A stretch of 64,000 nucleotides of DNA from Balaenoptera acutorostrata (lineage: Eukaryota; Chordata; Mammalia; Artiodactyla; Balaenopteridae): positions 60,694,405 to 60,758,404 of the forward strand of contig NC_080067.1 in the NCBI RefSeq assembly GCF_949987535.1, read 5' to 3'. Below, piece after piece: positions 35,330-47,451 of this stretch. The position numbers and the translations under genes were made by a program. The notes beneath the pieces are model-generated. The model had not been told where the DNA came from and did no database searches. It saw only the letters and a program-made list of their open reading frames with translations. Within the stretch, counting starts at the first letter, position 1, and every line of letters starts with the position of its first letter.

Positions 35330-35730
35330 CAAAAATATCAAAGGCTACAGCAGGGAGATGTGAGCCCAGTGTTAGACTGGGTGGGTCTGAGGTGGAAATT
35401 CCAACAGGTACGTGAAAATGCACACTCAGAGCTTAAGAGAGATGTTAGGGCAGGAGATATAAAATTGATCTCTGAAACCACAATATAGGTACATTCAAAA
35501 TTGATGACATATTGGAAAAGGAAGCACCTGAGAGTGAACACTGAAGAGTACATAAAATAAGATAGTGAACAGAAGTGGAGAAGCCATCCAGGAAGACAAA
35601 AGCACTGAGAAGTAGGAGGAAAACCACTCCACGATCTTCCAGAGCCAAGAAAGAGAACAGAGATTCAAGGACCATGGAGAGTGAAGGTCCATGTACCACT
35701 GAAATCTGGCAGACAAGATCCCCAGAGTGT
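35330..35730 (-). repeat. Antisense L2 remnant
   Basis: Forward text 'gagaagtaggaggaaaaccactccac' and 'gagagtgaaggtcc' follows the antisense L2 ORF2 pattern. Overlapping minus frames of 62-84 aa are remnants of it. Confidence 0.5.
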
Positions 35731-36773
35731 GTGATAATGGAGATCTTCCATTAGCAAGTAAGATTTGTCACTCCTGTCCTCTCTTCCTGAAAGTTAAAAA
35801 TATTCTTTCTTTTCCTTCAAAAACAAGAGTATGTCAAAAATTTTTCTAATTTGGGCAAATATGTGTGAACACCTGCACTTTCCTACTGTACAAGCTTACC
35901 CTGGGAACACCTAAAAAATGTTTTCTCTCTCTCTTTTGTTTTTCTTTAAGGAGAAGAGTTCAATTAGAAAAATAGGAAATTGAGATTAGAATTTAGAGTG
36001 CTGCAAGAACTAGGTAGCTGGAGTTACTCAGATTGAAAAATAAGAGCTTTGTCTAGGAAACAGACCTAATGTATTTATATGCATTTATATAATGTACATA
36101 AATATTTAAAAGACTCCAGATTCATTTATGACTCGTAAATAATGAAAGAAATCTAATCCCATAACAAATGGTAAACGAGCCAGAGATAATAAGTAAAAAG
36201 CTTTGGTGGTTGGGGAGGGATGAGAAGCAGACTTTAAAAAGCAAGACCCCAAAGGCTTCTCCTCCACAGTTCAGTGGTACAGAGAGGTGCTAAGCAGCCC
36301 TGAATAAAATGAAATCCTCTAGTTTAGTCAGGCTACCTATAGATATTTGCAGAGCATTATTTAAACAGACAGCTGGCACTTGTGCTACTGAGCTGCTGTT
36401 TATTCCCAGACTCTTCTTCCCATGGCCAGGCCACCACCCGATCAAACAGTGCTTGCTCATGATGATTCTCAAGGCAACTCCACAGCAGGGAACAGGAAAT
36501 GAGAGTCTCGGTTGAATAGCATTCCCCTGTTTTGACAAATGCCCTTTTGCGTCTCTCTGCACACCATCCCGTAACATTTGCAGGCACTTAATTGTGCCAA
36601 AGAGTCTTGACAAAGCTTCAGGTGCACACAGGTGTTTTTCTCTCTTTTTAATTCAGGGAAGAAGGGAGATGTGACAGGATGCCACAGTACCACTGTGAGA
36701 CTTCGGACGTTTCCCAAATAGAAAAGAAATAAACATCACCAGAGAAAGGATTTCTAAAGCTATTGTGCTTGTT
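35731..36773. other. Repeat-free sequence including a motif-dense block at 36240-36660
   Basis: No transposon recognised. The block at 36240-36660 is less A/T-rich, with long open frames on both strands (107, 82, 76 and 68 aa) that share no known domain. It contains two E-box words (CAGCTG at 36370 and CAGGTG at 36620). Confidence 0.35.
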
Positions 36774-36788
36774 AAAAAGACATACAGA
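36774..36788. repeat. Target-site duplication, left (AAAAAGACATACAGA)
   Basis: A 15-bp direct repeat of 37067-37081. Confidence 0.9.
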
Positions 36789-37066
36789 TAAGCTGGGACA
36801 AAGTGAGAGAGTGGCATGGACATATGTACACTACCAAACGTAAAATAGATAGCTAGTGGGAAGCAGCCGTATAGCACAGGGAGATCAGCTCGGTGCTTTG
36901 TGACCACCTAGAGGGGTGGGATAGGGAGGATGGGAGGGAGGGAGATGCAAGAGGGAAGAGATATGGGGATATATGTATATGTATAACTGATTCACTTTGT
37001 TATAAAGCAGAAACTAACACACCATTGTAAAGCAACTATATTCCAATAAAGATGTTAAAAAAAAAA
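36789..37066 (+). mobile_element. 5'-truncated L1 (3' UTR only)
   Basis: Begins 'aagctgggacaaagtgagagag' and ends CCAATAAAGATGTT plus an A tail. The same 3' UTR subfamily as the L1 at 2685. The duplication AAAAAGACATACAGA lies at 36774-36788 and 37067-37081. Confidence 0.93.
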
Positions 37067-37081
37067 AAAAAGACATACAGA
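37067..37081. repeat. Target-site duplication, right (AAAAAGACATACAGA)
   Basis: Pairs with 36774-36788. Its first A residues merge with the tail. Confidence 0.9.
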
Positions 37082-37849
37082 GAACCATAAGGGAAAAATA
37101 ACAAACCAGCACTCGATTTATTTTCAAACCTCTCTGAGGGATTAAAATAGTTAAAAGAAAGCCCCCTCACATCCTTAACTACAGAATCATATATTCCATA
37201 TCTAGGTTTTACGACCCATCACACAATTCTCATCACACTGAGAACTCTGGCTGTCTGACTTTCCTTAAATTTGGCCCCTCGGAAGTCTGGCTGTCCTGCG
37301 GTTCTCAGAGTCCAGCCCATGGGAATGCAAGATGACACCTTCTTCTGATCCAGATAAATGTTATAAAATAACTTTAAGAAGGCAACATGATAGAAAGAGA
37401 CCAGTATGGATGTTAGAGATTATGTTTATCTGTGATTACCAGAAACTTCATAAATAGTGGCTTAAACAATAAACTTATTTTTCTTGTGAAAAAAAAAAAA
37501 GGTGACACCTGTAACAAGGCTCCTGAGCAGTGTAGAAAGTGCACTGTGTAGAATTCTGCCTTATCTTGACATCCCTGTCTGTGATCCTTAACAACAACAA
37601 ATTCCATTAGTGTGAATACTAAATGGCATGCTATTATTTTAAGATAGCAGTATCATAGTTGAACTTAAGACAATGTGCAACCACAACATTGAGAGGAAAA
37701 AGCAAAACTGTATGAAACTCCCACAGTGTAAATGTGGAATATCAGCACAGTATAATTTAAAGGCAAATACTGAGTGTGGTCTCCCCAGCAGTCAAGCATC
37801 TTAGACTATTTCACACTAACAATGCCTACAGTATGTCTAAACATTGCTC
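37082..37849. other. Unassigned unique sequence
   Basis: Contains a 12-A run at 37490-37501. No element or gene recognised. Confidence 0.4.
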
Positions 37850-37985
37850 ATGTGCAGATGAGGACATGTGAGCACTGAGAATTTACATAGCTTACCCAGT
37901 GTTAAAAAGATATCCAGCAGCCAAGTCAGGATTCAAACCCAGATATCTGACTCCAGAGCCTGTATTTTTTAACCATCACCCTCTG
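37850..37985 (-). repeat. MIR SINE fragment
   Basis: 'cagccaagtcaggattcaaacccagatatctgactccagagcctg' is a well preserved reverse MIR 5' region. Confidence 0.75.
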
Positions 37986-38329
37986 CTTACTCAAAATAAT
38001 AGTACTGGGCTGACTAATAAGAAATGTCTTCACACTGTGCCTGGTAAGGAGCTGGAAGAACAGAGAAAAATAAGAGCAAAGTAAGAGAAACAACTTTTTA
38101 CCAAGAAGACGTAATTAAGAACAGGGATCTTGTGCAGATCAGTATAATAAACACTAGCAGACAAAGCAAAAAAGCACTTTAGCTAAAGAAAAGACATATC
38201 TCCATAATTATACAATTGTCAATATGTAATAGAATCTTACTAGTTCTATTACCTGCTATCACAGTGTATTATCTATTTTCACATAAGTTTCCCTGTTAGA
38301 TTCAGGACGTGGCAGGGTCCCATTCACCA

Positions 38330-38415
38330 TTACACCTGCAGTGCTTAGCACTGAGACTGGCACACAGCAGATATTCAAATAGTGTTGAATGAGTAGATGG
38401 CTGAAGGAATGAATG
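38330..38415 (+). repeat. L2/MIR 3'-end fragment with GAAT repeats
   Basis: 'gcagtgcttagcactgagactggcacacagcagatattcaaatagtgttgaatgag' then (GAAT)n. Confidence 0.55.
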
Positions 38416-39605
38416 AATGAATGCTTGAGATACAAGCTAGCATTTATATATGCCAAACACTGTCAGATTTTCAGAGAAAGAAGAGAACCACAGAGGGATA
38501 AAGCAGTAAAGTATCTTAAGGAAGCAGGTCTTCACCTGGATCACCTACAGTGAATGGAATTTTACCCTAAGATAAGAACTGATTGAAAGATGACAGACTG
38601 TCACTTTTAATGGCATGTCATCTTTTCTCACCTAAAACTTGCCAATTCTAGGAGCAAATACTTAACAAGGCAATATTGTTTTCTTATAGGAGCTGAGTTG
38701 AACAAGCCTGGGAAAAGAAGCCATGAATAAAAGATACAGTACAGTTTGGCAAACTATAAGAAAGAAAGGTGCTAAAGTAAAACTAATTAAAAAGTATATT
38801 AAAAAAAAAAAGTCTGCAATCTGTTTTTCAAGAATTGTCTCCTCTCACATAACTGCCTATGGACTTTCTGTTATCTGGTAGGAATATTGCAATATTCCCT
38901 CAGCCTTATAATTTAGATTTTTACCACTCCCTAATTTTAATGGGTGCTTAAAGAGTTTCATGGTCCTGTGATTATTGCTTTAAAAAAAATGTATTCTCAT
39001 AAAGAATACACAGGGATGCAGTTTTAGCACCAATACACATTTTTATAGTTACTCTTACCAAGGGATATTGAGATTATAACAAAATGTAATTTATTCCAAC
39101 CTGAGAAGCATACTGGGAACAAGCCATTACTCTTCTGTATTTCTAATACATAATTTTCCTCCTCAGAGTCTGCTGGCACAACCTTCCCGCCCATATGCAT
39201 TCTTCAATTATGTAAGTTTATATTCAATTGATTGCTTGTGGCAATCAAGTTCTTAAAAGCTATTCTTAAGTTGGATGACTGAGTTTACATGTACAGCATA
39301 ACATCTGGGGAAAAACTGAACTGTAATAATCAAGCACAAACCCGGAGTTAGAAAATAAAGGAACCAAATTGGAAGGGGTAAAGAAGAAAGGTAGTACAAC
39401 CATTTTGCCTTTATTAGCATAGATGGAATTATCATTTTCAGTGCCAAAACTTGGGGAGTCTTAATGACCATCAGTTATTTTATTCCATGATTTTCACCTT
39501 TCAAAAGATTTTGGAACCATGATATTGAGTTAAACTACAGCACAGTTCTTCACCTTCTTGTACATGAACACCACTGGAATGTTGATGAAGCATGGAGATT
39601 CCTTC
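38416..39605. other. Unassigned unique sequence
   Basis: A/T-rich; an 11-A run lies near 38802. No gene or repeat recognised. Confidence 0.4.
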
Positions 39606-40142
39606 TGTATTCGTTTCTTAATGCTGCTGTAACAAATTATCACAAACTTAATGACTTAAAACAACATATATTTTATTACAGTTTTGTGGGTCGGAAGTCC
39701 AGTATGGGTCTCACTAGACTAAAATCAATTTGTGGAGATTCTAGGAGATAATCTGTTTCCTCCTCATTTGGATGTTTCACAGATTTCAGTTCCTTGCAGT
39801 TTTAGGAATAAGATCCCCTTTCTTTGCTGCCTGTAGCTGAGGATCTTTCCCACAACATTCTTTCATTCATGGTTGCCTTCCTCCACTTTCAGTGTCAGCA
39901 ATAGTAGGTCCAGTCCTTCTCAGGTTACATCCCTCTAACCCAATATTCTTCCTTTCTCTTCCACTTTTAAGGACTTGTATGATTAGACTGGGCCCATCTG
40001 GATAATCTGGGATATCTCTCCATCTCAGGGTCCTTAACCTTAATCATATCTGCAAAGTCCCTTTTGCTATGTAACAAATTCAAGAGTATAAGGAATTAGG
40101 GTGTGAACATCTTTTGGGGCCATTATTCTGCCTACTATGCCT
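39606..40142 (-). mobile_element. LTR of MaLR (MLT1-like) type, antisense
   Basis: Reverse LTR features: 'gctgctgtaacaaattatcacaaac', 'tttattacagttttgtgggtcggaagtccag', 'agactgggcccatctggataatc', ending 'ggggccattattctgcctac'. About 540 bp, no adjoining internal region found. Ends are decayed and I could not identify a duplication. Confidence 0.6.
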
Positions 40143-40609
40143 CCTCAGAATAATTTTTGTTCCATAAAACAAAAATAGATATGATTTTCAAAGGAAATCA
40201 ATTTTACCTAAATATAGTTCCTAAAAGAATTTTAAAACAAATTTTTGATATGGTTACATATGTGCTTCTTCACTGATGCAGTAAATAACAGGATAAAGTT
40301 TTGAGTCTACTAACTAGTGTATTTTTCAAAGTGTGGTGCATAAATGGTATTGCGAATATTGGCAAAAACTGTAAATGAGATATAAAAATATGTGTGAGTT
40401 CTATAGGTAACAATGCCATAGGTACTGCTAGTTCTATTGTGGTTTGTTGCTTATGTTTACAATTGAAAGATATGCTAAATTTCAGTTTGAGATTAGTAAA
40501 AATAAATATGTATACCCCTGCAAATCCACAGAACTGGATCTTAACCCCCAAATTCCTAGTAGAAGGATCCTTAAGTTCTTATCTTTTTTCCAGTATACTT
40601 TAGTTCAAA

Positions 40610-41340
40610 CTTCTATGGCAGAGATTTCTAGTAGCACCAATGAAAAGACAGAGAATGTCAGAGTGGATCAGAAAAAAGACTCAAATGTATGTTGCTACAA
40701 GAAACTTACTTTAAATATTAAGACACATATAGATTAAAAATAAATGGAGAAAAATATACCATGATAACACTAATCAAAAGAAAGCAGGAGTAGATATATT
40801 CATTTCAGACAAAGCAAACTTCAAAGCAAGGAAAGCAACCATAGATATAGAATAGCATTACATAATGATAAAAAGGTTAATTCTATAAGAAGACATAAAC
40901 ATTCTTACCATGTACATGCCTAACAACAGAGCATCAAACTACATGAAGCAAAAACTTAAAACTGCAAGGAGATATAGATGAATCCACTATCACAGTTGGA
41001 GACTTCAACACCCCTCTACTAGAAATAGATCCAGCAGGCAAAAAATCAGTCAGGACAAGAGTCGAACTCAACAACAATAATCAACTGGATATAATGGACA
41101 CCTATAGACTACTTCATTCAATAACAGCAGAATATACATTCTTCTCAAGCTCACATGAAACATTTACCAAGTTAAACCACATTCTGGGCCATAAAACACA
41201 CCTTAATAATTTTTTTAAAAAAATAAAGAAATCATACAACATCTGTTCTCAGACCACAATGGAATTAAATTCTATAATATAAACAGTAGCAATCAATAAC
41301 ACATAGATAATGGAAAATCACAAAATACATGGAGATTAAA
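40610..41340 (+). mobile_element. Old L1, endonuclease part of ORF2
   Basis: Decayed ORF2 N-terminal domain. It contains counterparts of the intact element's 'aagaaagctggagtagctat' (40780-40800), the catalytic 'GGAGACTTCAACACC' (VGDFNT) at 40999-41013, and 'attctgggccataaaacaca' at 41182-41201. The RT core that should follow is absent; see the continuation at 41575. Confidence 0.85.
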
Positions 41341-41374
41341 TAATATACCTCTAAATAACATATGAATCAAAGGA

Positions 41375-41555
41375 TCTTAATGATTACATTGGGCCTGTCA
41401 GATAATCCAGGATAATTTCCACATCTCAAGATCCTTAACTTAATTATATCTTCAAAGTCCATTTTGCAATGTAAGGTTAAATATTCACAAGTTTGAACTG
41501 AACGTTAGAACATGGATATCTTTAGGGAGCCATTATTCTGCCTACCACAACCAGC
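41375..41555 (-). mobile_element. Second partial LTR, same family and orientation as 39606
   Basis: 'gattacattgggcctgtcagataatcc', 'catctcaagatccttaacttaattatatcttcaaagtcc' and 'agccattattctgcctaccac' align in order with 39978-40142. Only that end of the LTR is present. Confidence 0.6.
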
Positions 41556-41574
41556 AATGAATAATTGTAATTTA

Positions 41575-42315
41575 AAGTTAAAGTAACAATAGCATTTACA
41601 ATAGCATCCCCAAAAATTAAAATTAGGTGTAAGTTTAAGAAAATATTATAAGAACTATATATGCAAAACTGCAAAACTTTAATGAAAGAAAAACAAGAAG
41701 ATCTAAATAAATGGAAAGACATTCCATATTTACAGATTGGATTGAAGATCCAATCTTAAAAGATATCAGTCCAGCCTAACTTGGTCTGTATATTCAATGT
41801 AATCCCAGTCAAAATTCCAGGAAGTATTTCGTAGAAATCAACAAACTGATTTTAAAGTTTATATGAAAAAGCAAAACACCTAGAATAGCTAACACAATAC
41901 TGAAGAGGAAGAATAAACCTACAGGACTCACACTATCAAATTTCAAGGCTTACATAAGGCTACAGCAATCAAGAGAGTGTGATAGTGGCCAAGGAATAGG
42001 CACATAGTTCAGTGGAGCAGAATAGAGAGCCCTGAAATAGACCCACACAAATATAGTCAAGTGATTTTTTACAAAGGAGTAAAGAATTCAAGGGGAAAAG
42101 GATAAAAGATGGTGCTGGAACAACTGAACATTCACAAGCCAGAAAACAAATACAGACACTGACCTTATACCTTTCATAAAAATTAACTCCAAATGGATCA
42201 TATACCTAAATGTAAAATTCAAAGCTATAAAATTTCTTGAAGAAAACATAACAGAAAAATCTATATAACCTTGGGTTTGGTGATAAGAAATTAAATGAAA
42301 CACCATTAGCATGAT
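41575..42315 (+). mobile_element. Old L1, ORF2 region after the RT core
   Basis: Continues the L1 from the equivalent of 59385 in the intact copy ('gcatttacaatagcatcccc') through 'aatcctagtgattttt'-like and 'aaatggatcatatacctaaatgtaaaa' segments to the equivalent of about 60090. Relative to the intact L1, roughly 1.5 kb including the FADD catalytic motif is missing between 41340 and 41575. No protein frame survives. Confidence 0.85.
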
Positions 42316-42329
42316 CCAAGAATAAAAAC

Positions 42330-42510
42330 AAGTTTCGTATCTGTGTGTTTCACATCCACAGATTCAACCAACTGCAGATTGGTTGGATTTGTAGACACAA
42401 AACCCAGACTGTATATTTACTGAAGGAAAAAAAGGCGTATAAGTGGATGTGTGCAGTTCAAACCCATATTGTTCAAGGGTCAACTGTACTGTATGATCCA
42501 AATTTTAGGA
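42330..42510. mobile_element. Possible DNA-transposon fragment
   Basis: 'cacatccacagattcaaccaactgcagattgg' and 'cccatattgttcaagggtcaactgta' resemble internal and terminal parts of mammalian Tigger-like non-autonomous elements. No matching left end seen. Low confidence. Confidence 0.3.
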
Positions 42511-42843
42511 CATTCTGGAAAAAGCAAAACTATGGAGACAGTAAACAGATCAGCATTTGTCAGGTGTTTGGTGGTGGTGGGCAGAGGGGGTTGAATCAGT
42601 GAAGCACAGGGGTTCTCTGTTAGAGAGGTGAAATTATCTGTATGATACCATAACGTTCAGTACAAGACATTGAGCATCTATCAAAACCCAAAGAACTTTA
42701 CAGCATAAAGAGTGAACTTTAATGTATTCAAATTTTTTAAAATTCATTTAGGAGGTCAAATGGAGTCAACCTCACTGAAGCGGGTAGAGGAATAAAGTGC
42801 TAACCTAACCAACTTCAGAAAGAATAAAGGCAAAAGGAACTGA

Positions 42844-43050
42844 GGAGGGAGGGAGGGAGGGAGGGAGGGAGGAAGGAAGGAAGGAAGGAAGGAGGGAAGG
42901 AAGGAAGGAAGGGAGGAAGGGAGGGAGGGAGGAAGGAAGGAGGGAAGGAAGGAAGGAAGGGAGGGAAGGAGGGAAGGAGGGAGGAAGGAAGGGAGGGAAG
43001 GAGGGAGGGAGGGAGGAAGGAAGGGAGGGAAGGAGGGAGGGAGGGAGGGA
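42844..43050 (+). repeat. (GGGA/GGAA)n purine microsatellite, about 200 bp
   Basis: A nearly pure run of GGGA and GGAA units. The minus-strand frames of 105 and 113 aa (poly Ser-Leu-Pro-Phe) are its translation and not genes. Confidence 0.97.
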
Positions 43051-44439
43051 ATTTCTGTGCAGAAGAATTCCAAATAATGTATATAGATACTCCACCCTTA
43101 AGGAAATGGAGAATAACTCCCTATTCTTTAAGTATGGGCTGCACACCGTTACCTTTTTCCAGAGTATAGTATGGAAAGAGAGAAAAAAGGAGTGACTATA
43201 CAGTAGAGAAGCCTGACAAACATTACTGCAAGTGAGGTGATCAAGGTTAACATGAATGGTGATAAGTTATATTGATGTGATGTGATGAAAATGGCACTTT
43301 ACCTCTGTGGCTTCCAATGTTCCAAAAACATATTACCCCAGTTTAACCAGAAGAAAAACATCAGACAAATCCCAACCGTGGGACATTCTACAAAAGACCT
43401 TACCAATACACCTCGAACTCTCCAGATCATCAGAACAAAGGAAATTCTGAATAACTCTCATAGCTAAGAGGAGCTAAGGATTCCTAACCACTAAATGTAA
43501 TGTGGTACCCTGGGTGAGATCCTGGAATAGGAAAAGAACAGTAGGGGAAAACTGAAGAAATCTGAATAAAGCATGGATTTTAGTTAACAAACTTCCTGTA
43601 TCATCTTCATAATAATTCTGCAATTCTAAAACTCATCTAAAATTAAAATTTATTTTACAAATTCTATGACAGTCCAATTTTTATAAATTTTAATATATAT
43701 ATTTCAGAGGTTTTCTTACTGGAAAGATGTCATTCAATAGGGGATACTCCTGGCTCAGTGCATCTAAATCTAGTGCATTTATTTAGAGCACAGAGTGTAC
43801 ATCATGATGAGCCATGGTGAATTCTACCCTCTTTTTCTCAGACATTAGATTTAGTTGGAATTCTCTTTCAAAAATTTTTAAGATTATCTGCAACTACCTC
43901 TAGTTTACAAAGTCTTCATCTGGAAGACCTGGAGTGAGACACAGGAAGCCTAAGCCTAAGGAAGAACTGAAATTTTCCTTTTCTTTACTTATTTTCCCTG
44001 GATGCACATTTCTTCATTATCTGAATGATAAAACACAGAAGGACGAAACTGGGTCTAAGACTCAAAAAAAAAGACTAAAAAAATCCTGCCTTGGGCCTGC
44101 CTATTCTAAGGATATGAGTCTTTAAGGCTCTTGTAAGCATGGACAAACTCCTAAATTAGAATCCTACACTGCAGTTTGAAACCAATTCTCCACCTGGAAA
44201 TAAAAGGTTTTGTTTGGGTTTGGTATGGCCTGGTCTTGTCTTTCATACTTATTCTTCCAGAACTTCTTTAGGTCGTTGTAACAGAGCAGAATCCAACTTG
44301 CTCAGCATCCTTGGTCTCAACCAAATGGCCCCTATAAAATGACTTCCTGCAATACTTGATCCCACTAAGCACTATCTTTGAAGTTCTCCATTCTCTTGAT
44401 GCCCACTTCTCTTCATTTTTAAAAAGTAACTAGTGCCTA
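43051..44439. other. Unassigned unique sequence
   Basis: No gene or repeat recognised. Short frames (61, 63 and 72 aa) have no motif. Confidence 0.4.
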
Positions 44440-45215
44440 AGTGTACTTTTTCTGACTCCTCTCTGCCTACCTTCTCTTGTTTTTGTGTAGCTCTTCCTTT
44501 GTCTGCCCTCCAAATGTTGGTGTTTAGGAGATTCCTGGACTCATGTGTCTTGACACCACTACCTTTCAATCCCTGGGAAACTTCATCCACTCACATTGTT
44601 TCACCTGAAATGAAAACACTCCCTATTCCCAAATGTATGTTTTCTGCACAAATATCCCCCTAAAAGTACAGACTTGTAAAGCTTCTTCTCTGCTAAACAT
44701 TCCACTGGTTTATCCTAAATGCAACTTGCAAGCAGTACCTTCACACCTCAGTCCATATTATCCTTAAGCTACCCTCCTCTTATTTTAACTCAGTTGGCGA
44801 CATCAAAGTCTGCACGGAAACACGAGTATTATTCTTTGCTCCTTTCTCATTCTCGTGCTTCGTCTATCACCAAGTGCCTTTCATTTGAGCTCCTAAACCT
44901 GCATTATAGCAGCCCAGTCCTCCATCCCTACTCCCATGGCTCTATGTCAGGGTCTGTCAGAACCTGCGCTCCTGCATCAGTAACCTCAATCCAGCAACCA
45001 TTCTTGTTTTGGTTACAGTTTCTCAATACTGCCAGAGTGCTACTCTGAAATGCAAAGGTGATCATATTCTTACCCTGCTTTAAAACCTTCAGCGAGTCCC
45101 TGAAATCTTTAAGAAAAACCCTAATTTCATGAGCATGTATCATGTCACTTACCTCATTTTCCCATCTTAGTACTCACCATACCTTACCTTGCACTTCATA
45201 GTCCAGAAACACTGG
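44440..45215 (+). repeat. L2 LINE remnant interrupted by a SINE
   Basis: Forward L2 ORF2 remnant: the 109-aa frame at 44719-45048 and 'gcaaaggtgatcatattcttaccctgctttaaaaccttcagcgagtccctg' correspond to the L2 segment coding for the protein C-terminus. An L2-like 3' end ('ataccaagcactcaatgaatatgtg') reappears at 45510-45540 after the SINE. Confidence 0.6.
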
Positions 45216-45222
45216 ACTGCTT

Positions 45223-45502
45223 GGGTTTTTTTTTTTGTTTTGGGGTTTTTTTTTAAGATTTATTTATTATTTATTTATTCATTTTATTTGTTTCTGGCTG
45301 CGTCAGGTCTTAGTTGTGGCACTGAGGATCTTCGTTGGGCGCGCGGGCTTCTCTCTAGTTGTGGCGTGCAGGTTTTCTCTTCTCTAGTTGTGGTGCACAG
45401 GCTTCAGGGTGTGTGGGCTCTGTAGTTGTGGCGCGCAGGTTCCAGAGCGTGTGGGTTTTTTGTAGCCTGCGGCACACAGGCTCTCTAGTTGAGGCGCACA
45501 GT
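45223..45502 (-). mobile_element. CHR-type SINE, 5'-truncated, antisense
   Basis: A T-rich tail complement and (TTTA)n at 45240-45290, then the SINE body in reverse ('tagttgtggcgtgcagg' repeated). The A/B-box end is missing: it stops in the body at about 45500. More diverged than the other CHR copies. Flanking duplications not found. Confidence 0.8.
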
Positions 45503-45560
45503 GTATGACACATACCAAGCACTCAATGAATATGTGTAGAGGAAAGGAGAGAGTGAAGGA

Positions 45561-47451
45561 AAAATGGAAAGAAGGGAAGGAGGGAGGGAGAAACTGTAAT
45601 ACTTGAGTAGGAAAGCTACCTTGGCAAATCAAAATTTCACCAGGTCCTCCCAAATAGCACAGCATGTATGATTGCATGTCTTCCTCTTACCTTCATTTAA
45701 AATACTATTTGAAAAGATGCTGGTAAATTATAGACTGGGTAGATGGTACCACTACTAAAAATTATGCTGTTATGGGGTGTCCCTTTTTTCAAAGCCATTC
45801 TGAGAAAGATGCTTGGGGAATTCTTGACTAACCACAGAGCTAAATACCATTAACCCTCATTTTTTAGAAACCGATTACCTGGCGTGTGAATTTTCCAGAC
45901 CTTTTGATTGTTCTGCTTCAGGCTATTTAATTGCTCTTTAGAGAGTGGAAAGAGGAAGGAGGCAAGTCAACCACATCTGTCACTTGTTAGTGCCTGTAGT
46001 AAAAATTTATTAGTAAAGAGACTGGGACCATAGACTAAAACATGAATTTTATATTATACCAAATCCTCATTATCACAGATCATGGAAAGTGGTCTCTATT
46101 CAGCCCACATTTTCCTATAACTGATTTTGGAAATTTCCATATTACCATCACTCAGGATTTTTATGAATACATTTAATGTGTTTAACGCACATTAGGCATC
46201 CTAACTGTCCCTAATATAGGCAAATATATAAATTGCTGTGTTGCTAACCAATGACAGGGCTGAGCATGTACCTTCCAGTCAAGGGTCATGTCATTGACAC
46301 AACAGCCATCAAAATAATAGTTGCAACAATTTAACCTAAATTGAACAGAGAATTTCTTTAAGTAATACTAACATAATACTATGTATATCTAATACTTTGT
46401 GTTGATATCTGAACCCATACTTGTAATTATTTTTTCTCTTCCTCCCTTTACAAATTACTATAATGCTAGGTATTTCTAACTCACATCCTTGACAATATTT
46501 ATCTGGTCAGGTTGTTAGATTTTTATTCTATCTGGTATTGTAATACTTGGAAACACTTATGACTCTTGCCTACTAGGCCAGTTCTAAGGAGGATTAAATT
46601 CTTTGTTTTATTTCTGAGGCCCAAAGTACACCAAAAATTTGAACAAAACTTGTTGGCCAACCAATTTAAAAGAGGTGATTAACTCTACTTAAATGACCTT
46701 TCAAAATTAAACTATGCAATATAGCACATCTCAAAGGCCTAGCTAAATTGCAAAGATTGTATCATCATTTTTCACACTACCACTTTCATAGTTTTCCCTA
46801 ACTTGTTTTTTTGTTGTTTTCTTTGTCAGAAGTTGCCTTTCAAAACTTTTCATAGTTAGAAGCCATCCAAGTTCCTGTCAGAACGTCATATTCTAGATTG
46901 CTCTACAGTAGTGTTTTCTGCCTCATTTCACGTCTACCTACAAGTAGGCTAATGAAAACACTTCTTTCCTTGGACCCTAAAGAAGTAACAGATTTATTAT
47001 CTATTTTTCTTTTTTTGTAGCTAATAAGTACAAATATTATAAATTTCTCTACAGGTGGTCAGTCTTTTACAAATTTTTCTTAGTTGCTACCTAGCCATAA
47101 AATATGAACACAGAAATTTGAATTTATTTAAGAAAAACAACCTGCATTTCTCTATTTAACTAGGAATAATTTCTTATTTTTTAAAAAAGAAACCCTATAA
47201 ATAATATGCACATTCTCAAAAAAAATCAATTTACAATGTACACAAAATTCCATGGTTTTTCATGTTAAAGTGTCATCACTAATGAAGCCATTTTATTAGC
47301 ATGGCCTAAATAGTATATCACTTGTGTAGCATCTTGAAGAGTTCCTGAAGTAATGGTGAGTCAAAAAGATCAGAAATTATTTGATAGTCCAATGATGCAT
47401 GCCTACTCTGTTAATTTTTTAGAGTGGTGGGAGGGGAAACTTTATCACTAC
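45561..47451. other. Unassigned unique sequence
   Basis: About 1.9 kb, A/T-rich, with no gene or element I can name. Confidence 0.45.

Noticed and set aside
36290..36613. 107-aa minus frame as a gene
   Set aside because: Several overlapping frames on both strands are equally open, with no domain or codon signal favouring one.
42756..43146. Ser/Pro/Leu-rich frames of 105 and 113 aa
   Set aside because: Translation of the GGGA/GGAA microsatellite.
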